A stretch of DNA of 64,000 nt from Diphasiastrum complanatum (GCA_029204225.1 CM055108.1:11625782-11689781), one strand, 5' to 3'; shown: positions 1 to 12,286, counted from the first letter of the stretch. Numbers and translations are program-made. Notes: generated from the letters alone by a model not told the origin.

Positions 1-810
1 ACTTGTCCAGCTGGATCGAGAGTTAAAGATTGTCAAACAATACGAAGACAAGGTTGAAGCCGAAAAGAAGTTGGCCCAGCAACAAGTTGATCGCTTGGAA
101 GAGTACATCAGCTTCCTACAAAATGCCCTGACAATCGCACAAGATCAGGTGGATAAGGTCGTGCAGGATGCAAAGCAACAGGTGCAACTGCTGAAGGGCA
201 ATTACAGATGGCTGAACAAGATCGCATGTGGCTTCAAGGTGAATTGGATGTGACCACCCTTGAGTGTGATACATATCTTCAAACGCAAATACGAGACCAT
301 CCGGTTACACCGACGGAGATTGCGTATTTGTTCAAAAAAGTGGAGACATACAAAGTGGCCCTTCAGAGATTTCAAGGCCACTTTGATAGGTTCAAAGGAG
401 CAACTTCAACCAAGTTGGCAAAGGCTAAAGAGACCATTACCTCCTATGAAAAAGCAGCCGCTCGAGTGTTGGAAGCTGGACCACAAATCCCCGTACCGGT
501 CATGCCGCAATTCTCCCCTCTGCGCCAAGAAGTCGTACCAATGGATACAGGGGTTGATTCGAGCATGGACCAATGGGGAGCTCCAGATATAGTAGACCAA
601 CCGCCAACCATACCGGCAGTACAAGCGGGTCCATCTTCATCAAGGACAACACCTCTATTCAAAAGGCCCATCAGCGTCGAGGATCAGATCCAGACCTTCT
701 TAAAGCAACATCCGCATGAGTCCTCGCGTGGTGGATGGATTCTGAAGTCTAAGACCTCCGAGATCAAGGCTGGCAAAGAGTTGGACAAAATACCTGCATT
801 GGGAGAGTAG
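1..810 (+). pseudogene. Coiled-coil accessory ORF next to a Gypsy 3' LTR, 5' end outside the window
   Basis: Two overlapping frames make up this stretch: one enters from before base 1 and stops at 253, the other runs 208-810 (200 aa), so there is probably one frameshift near 210-250. The first frame is rich in Q, K, E and heptad leucines ('LAQQQVDRLEEYISFLQ'), as in a coiled coil. The second has a helical block ('EIAYLFKKVETYKVALQ'), then a proline-rich linker, and ends '...DKIPALGE'. No catalytic motif is visible. A polypurine tract and LTR lie about 650 bp downstream, so the ORF occupies the space between pol and the 3' LTR where Tat-type Gypsy elements may carry extra ORFs. Similar coiled-coil ORFs lie near 25.0-25.9 kb and 61.2-62.3 kb. 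I do not recognise a function. Confidence 0.5.
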
Positions 811-1462
811 TCGGCATGGAGAATCACGATTTTTGAGAAAACTTTGGAATCAATTAGGAGTTGCGTCGCCAGCCCTCGCCAATTGCGGGTAGATCCATAT
901 TACGTGCCAATCCCGCGAAGAAATAAATGAAAAGATTTGGAATTGGCTATGGACAAAATCACCATCCATACGCCCAATTGGCCAATCATCCATCAGACTT
1001 ACAGCTGGAACATCTCAGTGGATTTCCATCGCGTCTTACTAGCCTATCAATGAGAGTTTGTCCACTCTCCAGATCCAACGGTGCGACAATCAGCAATGTT
1101 TGCTAAAGATCTAACTCTATTGGCATCAGTGGTAACCAGATGGGACGATTGCCTCCCTCCTCTGGCATTCGATCCAAATAAGCCAATGGCCTCAGAGCAA
1201 ATCAAAGATTAGTTGTCGGTTGCTCGTTTATATTTTCGTGCGGCAATGATGGGAGGCTCTTGGGAATCACGCTTCACATCGTGGACAACCTCCAAGTGGA
1301 TTGCCGGAGCCCACCGTTGTTTCCTGCCACACAATTTGGATTTTAATACTGCACGCCTCGATTTTATGGAGAAGATGCAGCATCATTTAATCAAGATTCG
1401 ACGCGAAGCCAATAAAAGTCCCCAATAACTGCATATTGTAGGTGTCGTGAGACCGCCACCAG
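811..1462 (+). other. Decayed tail between the coiled-coil ORF and the LTR
   Basis: No long frame exists here. The best open stretch is 71 codons (1213-1428), and several short in-phase pieces are separated by TAG and TGA stops. It is most simply the ruined C-terminal part of the preceding ORF plus the 3' untranslated region of the element. I see no independent gene. Confidence 0.35.
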
Positions 1463-1478
1463 TTTTGGTGGGGGATAC
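1463..1478 (+). promoter_or_regulatory. Polypurine tract of a plus-strand Gypsy element
   Basis: The G-rich run 'tggtgggggata' lies directly before the LTR start TGTTGGAGGG at 1479. This is the expected position for the plus-strand DNA primer and fixes the element orientation as plus. Confidence 0.55.
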
Positions 1479-2240
1479 TGTTGGAGGGTTTGTGGATCTC
1501 AAGGCAACCCTAACCCTAGTTAATAAGTGAGAGGGATTTGGCACCCTGCATGTGTAAGTCCAACCCGGTGATCACACAGTTATTTGATTGATTAGTTAAA
1601 AGGTAATAAAAGGACTTTAGGCCTTTTTGCGGAACTCTTAATGTCGCAAGGCCTAAATGTCAAGTTAGTGAATAAAGTTGGGTTTCCCTCCAATTTTGAT
1701 GGTTCCCACACTTTTTTAAATTTGAATAAAAAGAGAGGCAAGACTGGACCAATAGAATTTAGAGGCCAGGGTCCTCCTCTCTACTATAAGAAGGGACCAA
1801 CTCGAGTTGCTCCTCATGTTCATTTCCTCATTTTAATAAAGCAATTGGTTCTCTTCAGAAATAGATTGATGAATGTACTTGCTCTCTATCACTTTTCCTC
1901 CATCTCTCATGCTTATTTGGATTTTGCTAATTGTTGGATCTAAGTGTTTTTGGGATTGTATGTTATTATACTTTTTATGAGAGAGAAAGGGGGAGACAGA
2001 AAGAGTAAGCTATTTCTGTTGTGGATGTGTAGTGTTAAGGGATTGTAAGTGTTAAGGAATGTGTAGTGTTAAAGAGTAGGGTTAATGGATGTAGAGATAG
2101 ATGTGAATCCTCCATTCATATCGAAATCTAAACTAAACTATCGCTCTCATGGGAATGAACCTACGCGTGACAACTAACTCCATCTCTTTGATGCTAGATT
2201 GACGAGATCTTGGATTCAGGTTAGGCAAGGAAAGAATTCC
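1479..2240 (+). mobile_element. 3' LTR of the Gypsy element whose body lies left of the window
   Basis: It starts TGTTGGAGGG right after the polypurine tract. Within its first 90 bases is 'ggcaccctgcatgtgtaag' (1540-1558), a variant of the block shared with LTRs A, B and G1. Further in there is 'ctataagaag', a possible TATA box. The 3' boundary is not clear: by about 2255 the sequence has become the inverted leader of element A'. The LTR is therefore probably truncated, and no target duplication can be read. The 100-codon frame at 1641-1943 inside it is not treated as a gene. Confidence 0.5.
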
Positions 2241-2254
2241 ACTACATTGATTCA

Positions 2255-3676
2255 GTCCAGAGATGTTGGATCTTAATGGATGTTGTGACTACAACCTAGA
2301 TTTGACAAGATCTGATCAGTTCAGTCGGCTAATAGTGTGATTTTAGCCATTTTCATTGGTTTTTTTCAGATATCTATCTGATCCTAGCTTTGATTGGTCT
2401 AAAATTTTCACAATAGACAAATTTGAGGTCGATCTTGCTATTGATCATATCTGTGAAAGTTACTCAATGTGAGGGTTGGTCATGCAAGAGTTCTTTGTAC
2501 TGTTTTGTAGCTAAAAAACTAGATTTCTTGCAATCTACTGGGAACTAACTCTCAACCTTTTAACAATAGCTAGACCTAGTTCAAATCTAACTTATATCAA
2601 TCCTGCAAAGGTTCTTTCCTAGTGGTGCGAGATTTTTTTATGTTTGCGGCAAGTTCTTTAGGTTGTTTTTAAGTAAAAACTCTGATTTTTTTAGATCTAT
2701 TGGGAAGTAACTTTTGTAGACTTCACAAGAGCTGGATCTGATGTGGATCTAACTATGGAAAAGCTTACTAGAGTTAGCTCTTGTAGATAATAAAAATTTC
2801 ACTGTCTGCGAGGGTTCTGGAACACTTTTTTGGCTCAGATTTTTACCAATATCTCAAACTAACTCTCGCAGACTTTACCACTTATGGAAAATGATATTTT
2901 AAAAACAATGGGATGATCTGCGAAGGTTACTTCTCAGTGGTGCGAGAGTTATTGATGTCTATGAGGGTTCGCTCAAAATCACTTTTTGGCTCACAGATTA
3001 ATCAATAATTTAAACTAACTTTCGAAGGCTCTTCTGTGTCCTTGTCTCAGTGAGATGGAACTTCAGAAGATTTTGCGAAGGCTAGTTCCCACAAAAATTT
3101 GAAATTTTGATGTTTGTGAGGGTTTTGTCTTAGATTTTGCTATTCTGGATCTTGGGAACCTTCATAGATGGTCTCTACAAAGGTTACTTAGTAGTATTTT
3201 TTTAAATTTTTATGGTTTTTTCCAAATTTTTGGTTGTTTTTTTGGCTATTTTGGCAAAATGACTGGGAACTAACTCTCGTAGGAAGTACAATAGTTTCTG
3301 CTGATGTACAAGAAGGTACTGCCAGATTTGCAAAGGTTAGTTTGGACAGATCTGACAATTATGGCCTCTAGCCTATTTTCTCGCCTATTTTTTCCGCCAA
3401 AAATAGATTTTAAATATTTTTGAATTTTTTGGATTTTTGGAATGGATTGGGTGTTTGGAACTAATCCTCCCACCACACAATCTCTTCCTATAGTACATAC
3501 AAACAAAAAATCACAAAAAAATGACAAAAACTAACACTAATCCATGCTAAACTACCCCAAAATTCTGACTTTTAGGTGAAAATGACGCATATGAGAGAAA
3601 AGAGAGAGAGAGAGAAGAAGAAGAAGAGAGTGTGAGAAGAAAAAGAAGGTTATGCGGCGAGGCGAGTGTGTGGCGC
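2255..3676 (-). mobile_element. Leader (5' untranslated region) of minus-strand gag-only element A'
   Basis: Bases about 2255-2370 are the near-exact reverse complement of about 5640-5790 in the leader of element A, including 'gatttgacaagatctgatc'. Reading on the minus strand from the primer site at 3694 down to 2255, the order of blocks matches A. The stretch between is full of short copies of ctcgcag/ctgcgag motifs, like the other leaders in the window. No credible gene is present. The gag that should follow is missing, because the sequence runs into the LTR at 1479-2240. Confidence 0.6.
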
Positions 3677-3694
3677 TCCCCGGCAATGACACCA
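3677..3694 (-). promoter_or_regulatory. Primer-binding site of element A' (tRNA-Asp-like)
   Basis: On the minus strand this reads TGGTGTCATTGCCGGGGA. It differs from a typical plant Gypsy tRNA-Asp site (TGGCGCCGTTGCCGGGGA) at three positions, all transitions consistent with methylated-CpG decay. It follows the LTR end within two bases, which fixes the 3' end of LTR family A. Confidence 0.7.
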
Positions 3695-3695
3695 C

Positions 3696-4109
<414 letters not shown>

Positions 4110-4566
4110 TGTTGTGGGTATTTCATGTATACAAATAAATAGTGGGTTCCACCACTTAAAATACTGTTGGCCAAGCCTTGCCTAGTGGGCCCCGCCACAG
4201 TACAGTAGAATAATAAGTGCAAGGCACTGGCATCCTGTGTGTATAAGCCCAGCCACCAATGAGCACAAGTAGCAAGTTGTAATTCCTAGGAATAAGAGAC
4301 TAGGGGCTTAAAACTCTAAAATGACATTAGAGGCCCTAAGGCAAGTTGCAAATAAAAAAGCTAAAAGGGCCCAGCTTAAAACTCACATGAATCATGTGAG
4401 TGCCCTTGTGCTTTCTTAGCATCATTAGATTTAAGTTGTGTTTCTTTGAAAGGCTTTGATTAGAATCCTTGTCCCAATGAAGTGGCCAATGAGAGTAAAG
4501 GAGGCTCACCTCTAAAATCTATAAGAGGGAGTCATTTCCTTTGTATTGTATCATCTTCCATACTCA
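4110..4566 (+). mobile_element. 5' LTR of element A, shortened
   Basis: It is nearly collinear with 20453-20910: both contain 'ggcatcctgtgtgtataagccc' and 'gccaatgagagtaaagga'. It then breaks at about 4566 into the leader and lacks the CT tract and the distal half present in the 3' LTR. Bases 4381-4400 hold the palindrome 'cacatgaatcatgtg'. The missing part, with the primer site, was presumably deleted after insertion. Confidence 0.8.
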
Positions 4567-4570
4567 TCCC

Positions 4571-5450
4571 CTGCAAAGATTAGTTCCCAGAAAATCTCAA
4601 ATTTTGGCCAAAAACCACAAAAAAATGCAGTTTTTTAAAGATTTTTTGAGTTTCCTTGGGAAGTAACTCTTGTAGCTTGGTGAGCAAGTGAATCTAACTG
4701 AGATACAAGTGCATTCCAGTCTGCAAGGGTTTGTTCCCAGAAAATCCTAAAATTTTGCAAAAAAACCCCAAACAAATGCACTTTTTTCAAGATTTTTTGA
4801 GTTTCCTAGGGAAGTAACTCTCGCAGCTTGGTGAGCAGGTAAATCTCACTGAGATACAAGTGCATGCTAGTTTGCAAGGGTTTGTTCCCAGAAAATCTTA
4901 AATTTTTGAATAAAAACCCCAAAAAATGCACTTTTTTCAAAATTTTTTGAGTTTCCTAGGGAAGTAACTCTCGCAGCTAGGTGACCAGCTGAATCTGACT
5001 GAGATACAAGTGCATACTAGTTTGCAAGGGTTTGTTTCCAGAAAATCTTAAAATTTTGCAAAAAAACCCCACAAAAAAATGCACTTTTTTCAAGATTTTT
5101 TGAGTTTCCTTGGGAAGTAACTCTTGCAGCTGAATCTGACTGAGATACAAGTGCATACCACTCTGCGAGGGCTTGTTCCCAAAAAATCTTAAAATTTTGC
5201 AAGAAAATCAGAAAAAAAATGCACTTTTTTCAAGATTTTTTGAGTTTCCTTGAGAAGTAACTCTCGCAGCTTGGTGAGCAGTTGAATCTGACAAGTGCAT
5301 ACCAGTCTGCGAGGGTTTTTTCTCAGAAAATGTTAAAATTTTGCAAAAAGACCCCATAAAAATGCACTTTCTCCATGATTTTTTGAGATTTGCTGGTAAG
5401 TAACCTTTGCAAAGAGTTTGTTAGATAGATCTAACCAAGATCTGGCTACT
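4571..5450 (+). repeat. Six tandem ~145-150 bp repeats in the leader of element A
   Basis: Units start at about 4571, 4721, 4872, 5022, 5163 and 5307, each at 'ctgcaagg/ctgcgagg...ttgttcccagaaaatc'. They run through 'ttttgcaaaaa', an A/C-rich block, 'atgcacttttttcaagattt', 'gggaagtaactctcgcagc' and 'gagatacaagtgcat'. Each unit holds one ctgcgag-type and one ctcgcag-type heptamer, so the motif occurs in both orientations at regular spacing. There is no coding potential. Confidence 0.85.
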
Positions 5451-6115
5451 GTAAAATTTTTGTAAAGATGCAATGGTTAGATTTAAAAATATCTAAGAAA
5501 AAGTGCCAAAAATTTGAGTTTTTTCAAGATCCTGACAAATATGCCCATCAAGAACTCTCGCAGAACTCACATTGTCTAGAAATGGTCCATATACAGCTAC
5601 TGTAGGAAGGTTGAAGGTTAGATTCATTCAGATTTGAAGAAATCTCAACCAAAAAAAAAAAAAACCACAAAGAACCAAGAAAATGGGCTAAAATCACACT
5701 ATTAGCCAATTGAAACTGATCAGATCTTGTCAAATCTAGGTTGCAGTCACAATATCCATCAAGATCCAACATCTCTGTATTGAACCAAGTGAATGAACCT
5801 CAGATCAAGTTGATCAGTACCAAGAAAAATCAATTTCCACCACCATCCATATCAACCATCCAGCACTCTTCTGTCCACACTCTTCTGTCCATCTCCATAT
5901 TCTCTTGACAGTATAATTTTCATTGCGGTTATCTGTTAAATCCATTTCTGTTTCTGTTCACATCCATACGGATCTCTCTTTTCTTGATTCCTTTATCCTC
6001 TTCTTTTTCTTCTTCCACTTCAAAAAAAAAAAAAAAAGTTGGAACACCAGAGTCATTGAGCAAATTTTGAAGCAATTCACCAACCAGCTACTTTGCGACA
6101 TTCTAGTGCTGAACT
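5451..6115 (+). other. Rest of the leader of element A
   Basis: This is leader sequence with no gene. Bases 5640-5790 are the inverted homologue of 2255-2370. A short frame around 6035-6150 ('EQILKQFTNQLLCDILVLNY') overlaps the start of the gag frame in another phase and may be the true gag N-terminus displaced by a frameshift near 6110. Confidence 0.5.
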
Positions 6116-6566
6116 ATGGAGACCGCCCTTGTAGGATTATCGAAATTTAAAAATTTTTCTGCTGAAACAATCCGAGACTACACCTATCGGATCTATCATC
6201 TAGTGAAGGATTGTAATCCACCGATTCCTGAACAGATCGTCATGGCAAAATACCATGCTGGACTGCCCAAAAGGATCATATCTGGTATGGCAGAATTAGC
6301 ATCCTATGCGTCACCTGTACAACTCTGTAAGGATGTTACCAAGATGGAAATCTCACTCGGGAAGAAGGATTTTCCCTATCTAGATGGGGAATCAGAGAAA
6401 CAAAGGTCGACAACGAGCAATGATCCAACAAGAATGGAACCCCATGCAAGACAACAAAGTGCAGCAAGGTCAAGCAGAACAAGTGCAGCGGAAGATCCAG
6501 AACCTTGCACTTTAAGCTGTCAGCAAGCTTATGCTCGGTCTATTAAGTTTCTTGAAAAGGACGAAT
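6116..6566 (+). pseudogene. Gag of element A, N-terminal part, cut by Copia C
   Basis: The frame opens with ATG at 6116 and codes for a Gypsy-type capsid region. 'RDYTYRIYHLVKDCNPPIPE' and 'MAKYHAGLPKRII' match the helical core of Retrotrans_gag proteins, followed by an acidic, Ser/Thr-rich linker. A related capsid lies in element B (36970-37562, minus: 'CAYLHRIYHIAKDCHPPIP'). The frame is broken at 6566 by Copia C. It resumes in phase at 18881, after the duplicated CGAAT, directly in a zinc knuckle. Gag would package the element RNA into virus-like particles in the cytoplasm. Confidence 0.75.
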
Positions 6567-6860
6567 TGTAAAAGATTTCAGATCCTTAAGATCCAATCTA
6601 CTTGAATGATCTTTGGTTAGAAAGAGAAATACACTACCAATTTCACCAATGTAGAAAAATCAGCATCTACACACAATTTGAGATGCAAACACTAATAGAA
6701 CTTGATCAAACTTGAATGAAATGATTATGTATTGTTGCTGTCCGTACAAAACCAGCAAGCTACTGTATTTCACATGTGTGGATTCAAAAATAGCAAATAT
6801 AGATCATTCTACACATAGAATTGCAAGCAATCACCAAGATAGTGCACCAATGGATAGTAG

Positions 6861-7724
6861 TGTTGAAAATTGTCACTTCTCACTTGACATTGGTTCATGT
6901 AAATCTTGATCAAACATTAGAATATGTTGATGATATCATTTCACACGTGTGGAGCCTGTTCTCACGTGTGAAAGGATGTACTTTTCATGTTTGTATATAT
7001 CCAAAATTGATTTTGTATTATTCTAGTTAGTGTGAACATGAAATGACTAGTTTTTAGTCAAGTTGACTAGTCACCTACAAATTAGCTTTTCCTTGCATGT
7101 GCATGAGTAAATGCTCCCACATGGCAAGTGGATGTTCACACGTGTGTATAGAGTACTAGAAGATAAGAGTTGACCATTTTCCTTAGAATCCTATTTTGTA
7201 GGGAATATTCCTATATTCTAGGAGACTAGCTTTTTGGATTTTAGTCATATTCTAGAAGGTCAACTATTGGATAAGGATCAAGGATGGATAAAATGGATAG
7301 ATCTGAGTGATGTGGCACTCTTCACACGTGTGAAGGCCTGCTGGACTGTACCAGACTCATGGATGTACTTGATCCATAAAAGGATCATCATTTTGCTAAG
7401 TAAATTGATGAGATTTTTGCACTCTACACTTTTGTGAGATTTCTAGTCATTTGTCTTGTGATTTTTATGCATGATTGCTATCTAGTATCATTGTACTTGT
7501 TGTTTTAGGTGCAGGCCGTACAGTGGACAGTACTCCACACGTGTGAAGCCGCTCTCACTAAAAAATGATGTGTTGATCCATTGCTCTTGCTTAATTCCAA
7601 GTGTAGTGAATCTAGATCAAGATTTAATGTGTAGAACTTGGTAGATTCATTGATTAAGCAACCAATAACTCTCTATGATTGTAAAGTACAATCATTATTG
7701 TCCTAAAAACTGTAAAATTTGTCA
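6861..7724 (+). mobile_element. 5' LTR of Copia D
   Basis: It starts TGTTGAAAATTGTCAC and ends ...AAAATTTGTCA, followed immediately by the primer site. Five CACACGTGTG or CACGTGTG palindromes occur (about 6942, 6962, 7137, 7322 and 7537), a probable G-box-type promoter module. A solo copy of the same LTR lies at 34913-35775 on the minus strand. Confidence 0.95.
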
Positions 7725-7736
7725 TGGTATCAGAGC
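7725..7736 (+). promoter_or_regulatory. Primer-binding site of Copia D (tRNA-iMet)
   Basis: TGGTATCAGAGC directly follows the LTR end. It is the canonical plant Copia primer site, complementary to the 3' end of initiator methionine tRNA. Confidence 0.95.
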
Positions 7737-8319
7737 TAAGTAAGAGAGTGATCATTGAATCATAAATCTTGTAAAGATCATTGGCAAAATTTGTTTTTTG
7801 GCCAATACTAGTGAGGGCGAGTTCTTCTAGAGTGATAACTTGTAATCATTTGGATAAAAACGACTTGGAGGCTGTGTATGTACTTTTCACACGTGTGAAA
7901 CCGTACAGCAACTTTCAATTCAAGTTACTTTGTGTTTGTTGGTCCCAAAATCACAATACTAGTTCATTTTTGGTGCTTTTTGAAGCATAGTATTGATCTA
8001 GATTCATTCTAACTAATGCCTATGACCAAATAGTGTTTTGGATCATTGAAGCATTTCTTTTAAGAGTCTAAGATAAGATTTTAAGAGGCTGATTTGTTCA
8101 GATCCTTAGTTGAAGTGAAATCTCTAAGAAAAGTGTAAAGCAATTTTTTTGTGAGAGTGAAAGCTAGAAATTTTTGGTAAGACCTTTGAGTATCATTTAA
8201 GCTTGTGTGCTAGTTTGATAGAGACAAGCCTATAGGCATTCTAGAAAGCTTTAGGCCTTTTCATAGATCTTTTAAAATTCAAAAATCTTTGTGATTTTTA
8301 AAAGAGCATTCATTCTAAA
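7737..8319 (+). other. Leader of Copia D
   Basis: This is untranslated sequence between the primer site and the gag start. It contains a further 'ttcacacgtgtgaaa' palindrome near 7887. There is no gene. Confidence 0.7.
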
Positions 8320-9108
8320 ATGTCATCCATGGGTGGATATTTGATGGAATCAAGTGAGAAACTCACTTCCACAAATTATTCCATTTGGAAAGTGAGAATG
8401 GAATCACTCCTAGTGATCCATGATCTATATGACATAGTTCAAGGAGTAGAGGAAGAGCCTCAAACTCCCCAAGAACAAGCCAAATACAAGAAGAGAGCAA
8501 GATTAGCTCTACATTGCATAAAGTTAAATGTATGCAATGACCTCTTGAAAGAGGTGTCTTCTTATACCTCATCCAAAGAGGCTTTGGATTCATTAAAGAG
8601 CATTTATGAATCCAACAATACTTCAAGAATCCTCATGCTAAGAAATCAAGTTTTCCAAATCATGAAAGGAAGTGGAGAGAGTGGACAAGAGTATGTTCTT
8701 AGGATCAAATCTCTTAACAAGGAGTTAAGTGCAATAGGAGAGAAGATCCAAGATCAAGAACTAGTACAAATCATTTTGAATGGTCTAAGTGATGAGTTTA
8801 CCAACTTAGTCCAATCATTTGCCATTCAAGACTCTCTTCCATCCATTGAAAAGTTGCACAATGTTCTTGTGGCCGAGGAGAGTAGGCTTCTACACCTCAA
8901 GACAAGAATGGATAGCATGTCACTTAATGGAGGAGAGGAGAAAGCTAACTTTACATCTAAAGGCAAGAAAAAACAAAATCCATTCAAGAAAAATCAAGGC
9001 AAGGAGGCCGAGATGAAGAATGAAGGATCTACCTCCAAAGGCAAAGTGAAGAACAAGGCAAAACTAAAGTGTTTCTTTTGTGGAAAGAAAGGACACTTTG
9101 CCTCATAA
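8320..9108 (+). pseudogene. Copia D gag
   Basis: It starts with ATG at 8320 and codes for a Copia-type gag (UBN2-like). An N-terminal block 'STNYSIWKVRMESLL' precedes helical sequence 'ESRLLHLKTRMDSM', a lysine-rich stretch and a CCHC zinc knuckle 'CFFCGKKGHFAS'. The frame stops with TAA (9106-9108) just before the last knuckle cysteine, where homologues C and F have a glutamate. Reading past it leads straight into pol. Gag forms the particle shell and binds RNA. In an intact element, gag and pol would be one polyprotein. Confidence 0.9.
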
Positions 9109-11145
9109 TGCTACTTGAAGAAGAATCAACAAGCCAAAGGAGATCAAGGGGACATTGCTCAAGAGGAAGAATATGAGGATGGAATCAACACATCCTTAAT
9201 GGTTGCATCTACACCAACTTCAAGTCAAGACACATGGTGGATAGATAGTGGGGCTAGTTCCCACATGTCCTTTAATAAGCATTATTTTTCTACTCTTCTA
9301 TCTTGTAATGACTCTAAGAGGTCAATATACACTGCTAGTGATCAAGCATGCAAGATAGATGGCATAGGATCTATACCTCTTTGTTTAGGCACATCTAAAA
9401 GGATAGATCTAGATAATGTTTTGTATGTTCCTACCATTTCAAGAAACTTGCTTAGTGTAGGACAATTAATGGACAATGGACTAGATGTACATTTCAAGAA
9501 TGGAGTTTGTTCCATCTTGAAAAATGATAAGTGCATAGCTAGTGGCATTAAGCAAGGTAGACTTTTCAAGTTGGATGCTAATGTTGCAAGTGAAAGTGTG
9601 AACTTGGCTAGGGAGGAGCTAACTCAAGTGGAGCTTTGGCATAAGAGATTAGGCCATCCTAATCTTCAATCTATGGAGTCAATGGCAAGAAAGGAACTAG
9701 CTCTCAGCCTACCAAGAACTTTCAAGAAGTGTGGAAAAATGTGTGAGTCATGCGGCCTTGCAAAGTCACACAAATCTTCTTACAAGAAATCTTCATCAAG
9801 ATCCCTCTCTCCCTTGGATCTCATACATTCTGATGTACATAGTTTTTCACATGCAAGTAATGGAGGTGCCTTGATGTATGTAACTTTTATAGATGATTGT
9901 ACTAGATTCACATGGATTGAGTTACTATCAAAGAAAAGTCTTGTTTATGAAGCTTTCATTAAGTTCAAGTCTCTAATAGAGAAACAACTTAGTACTTCTA
10001 TCAAAGCACTAAGATGTGATAATGGAGGAGAGTACACCTCCAATAAAATGAAAGACTTTTGTGAGATCAATGGTATTAAGTTACAATACACTTGTTCCTA
10101 CACCCCTCAACAAAATGGGGTGGCCGAGAGGAAAAATAGGAGTCTATGTGAGTGTGCAAAGTCCTTGAGGCTTGATGCATCACTTCCCATCTCATTTTGG
10201 GGAGAAGCCATAAGATGTGCTAATTATTTGTGTAATAAACTTCCTAGTAGTGCTATAGATGGGATCTCATCTTATCAAGCCTTGTTTGATAAGAAACCCA
10301 ATGTAAAAGATTTTAAGATCTTTGGATGTACTTGTTATGTACACATTCCTTTGGAGACTAGAAGAAAAGAAGATGCTACCTCCTTCAAAGGAATCTTTGT
10401 TGGCTCTGGAGAAAATAGCAAGGGATATAGGATATACGATCCTACATCCAAGAAAGTAAAGGTAAGCAAGGATGTACTTTTTGATGAGTCACAATTTTCT
10501 AAGAGCTTGTCAAATGGATCTAACCCATTGTGCATTGAAGATCTTGACAAATCCGAGGAGGATCTTGACAAACCCGAGGAGGATCATGACAAACCCGAGG
10601 ATGGAGATTTGGATCCGAGTCAAAAGGGGCCAAGAAGATCATCAAGGAGCAAGGCCGAGCCCTCAAGGCTTACCTATGTGGACAAGGGAAAGCAAAAGGA
10701 AGGCTCTACATCTTCTACCTCTTACTCTTTTTTAGCTACATTGATTGAAGAACCATCATCTTTTGAAGAAGCATGTAAATCTAAAGTTTGGAGAGATGCA
10801 ATGCAAGTAGAGTATGATGCATTAGAAGAGAATCATACTTGGAATCTTGTAAATCTTCCAAGAGGAAAGAAACCACTTGCATGTAAGTGGATTTATAGAA
10901 TTAAGTACAATCAAGATGGATCTATTAGTAAATACAAAGCTAGGCTTGTTGCTAAGGGATTTCTTCAAATAAAAGGATTGGATTATGAAGAAACATTTGC
11001 ACCTATAGCTAAGCTTGTAACTATTAGATTAATCATTTGCATTGCTACTTTGTTCAAATGGGATCTCTACCAAATGGATGTGACAAATGCCTTCTTGAAT
11101 GGCTTCTTAGAAGAGGAAATCTACATGATGCATCAAGGTTGGTGA
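9109..11145 (+). pseudogene. Copia D pol part 1: protease, integrase, start of reverse transcriptase
   Basis: In order: an aspartic protease with 'WWIDSGASSHMSF' (catalytic D in DSGA), a GAG-pre-integrase domain 'LWHKRLGHPN' with a Cys pair 'CESCGLAKSH', and the integrase core. The core's acidic residues are visible in 'HSDVHS/FIDDCTR', 'RCDNGGEY' and 'NGVAERKNR'. The Copia-specific 'FGCTCYVHIP' region and the RT N-terminal half through 'QMDVTNAFLNG' follow. An imperfect triplet of 'D(K/E)PEED' repeats sits in the linker (10545-10610). The frame ends at TGA 11143-11145, where about a dozen codons normally leading to the next RT block are missing. Confidence 0.92.
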
Positions 11146-11155
11146 GGAGCAAAAG

Positions 11156-12286
11156 GTGTGCTACTTAAGGAAGAGCCTATATGGCTTGAAGCAAGCACCT
11201 AGAGCTTGGTACTCTAGGTTGCATGATTTTCTCTTTTCCCTTGGCTTTGTACTAAGTGCTTATGAACCTTCTTTATATTTCAAATGTAATGAAGGAAAGA
11301 TCATCATTTTGGTTCTTTATGTTGATGACATCATTATGACAGGAAATGATGATGATGGCATAGGCAAAGTAAAAGTTGACTTATCTAGTGAGTTCAAGAT
11401 GGTAGATCTACGCTTCCTAAAGTTTATACTTGGGATAGAAGTGTCTAGAAGTAGCAATTGTACTTTGATAAGTCAATCTAAGTATGCTACTTCCATTCTT
11501 GAAAGATTTGGTATGAAAGATTGTAAGGGGATTGACACCCCTATGGAGCATGTTGTGAAAGCAACTAATGAAGGTGATGAAGCATCCTTTGAGGACATCA
11601 CTCTCTTTAGGAAGCTTATAGGCTCTCTAATCTATTTAACTATCACTAGACCTAACTTAAGTTTTTGTGTAAGCAAGTTGAGTCAAAGTATGCAAGCTCC
11701 TTTAGTTCATCATTGGAAAAGTGCCAAGAGAGTACTTAGATATGATTCTAGTAATAGATTTTTTGGCATACTTTATGAAGGATCTAACTTGCACTTGAGA
11801 GCCTACTCGGATTCAGATTTTGCAGGAGACAAGATGGATAGGAAGTCCATTAGTGCATTTGCAACATTTCTTTGTGGAGGAGTGATATCTTGGCTTTCCA
11901 AAAAGCAAGATACAATCTCACTATCTTCTTGTGAAGCCGAGTACAAGGCATTGACTTCAACAACCAAAGAGCTCCTATGGCTAAGAAGACTCTTGATGGA
12001 ACTACATGTGCTAGAGGCCGAGGAGATCCCTTACATATTTTGTGACAATCAAGCTTCTCAACAAATTGCTTCAAATCCTATCTTCCATGCTAGAACAAAG
12101 CATATTGAGATAGCTCACCACTTTGTGAGGGAGAAGGTACAATCCAAGGAAGTGCAACTACATCATGTACCATCATCCGAATGTATAGCTGATATCTTAA
12201 CCACACCATTGTCCAAAGATCCATTTTTTAAGTTAAGATATGCTCTTGGAATTGTAGATAGATGTACACTAGATTTGCCAAGTTAG
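11156..12286 (+). pseudogene. Copia D pol part 2: reverse transcriptase catalytic half and RNase H
   Basis: It resumes in another frame at 'CYLRKSLYGLKQAPRAWY'. It contains the catalytic 'LYVDDII' aspartates and then the RNase H domain: 'SDSDFAGD', 'SLSSCEAEYKAL', 'FCDNQASQQIA' and 'HARTKHIEIAHHFVREK'. It ends just before the polypurine tract. The join with part 1 is a small deletion plus frameshift, so full-length RT is not made. Otherwise this half is well preserved. Confidence 0.92.

Noticed and set aside
1641-1943. 100-codon frame in the first LTR
   Set aside because: It lies entirely within LTR sequence, with no motif and no homologue in the other LTRs.
4571-5450. Regularly spaced repeats that might suggest a CRISPR array
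   Set aside because: The repeats are adjacent 150-bp tandem units without unique spacers, in a plant retroelement leader.
7234-7437. 67-codon frame repeated at 12671-12874 and 35200-35403
   Set aside because: It is repeated because it is LTR D sequence; there is no sign of a conserved protein beyond LTR identity.
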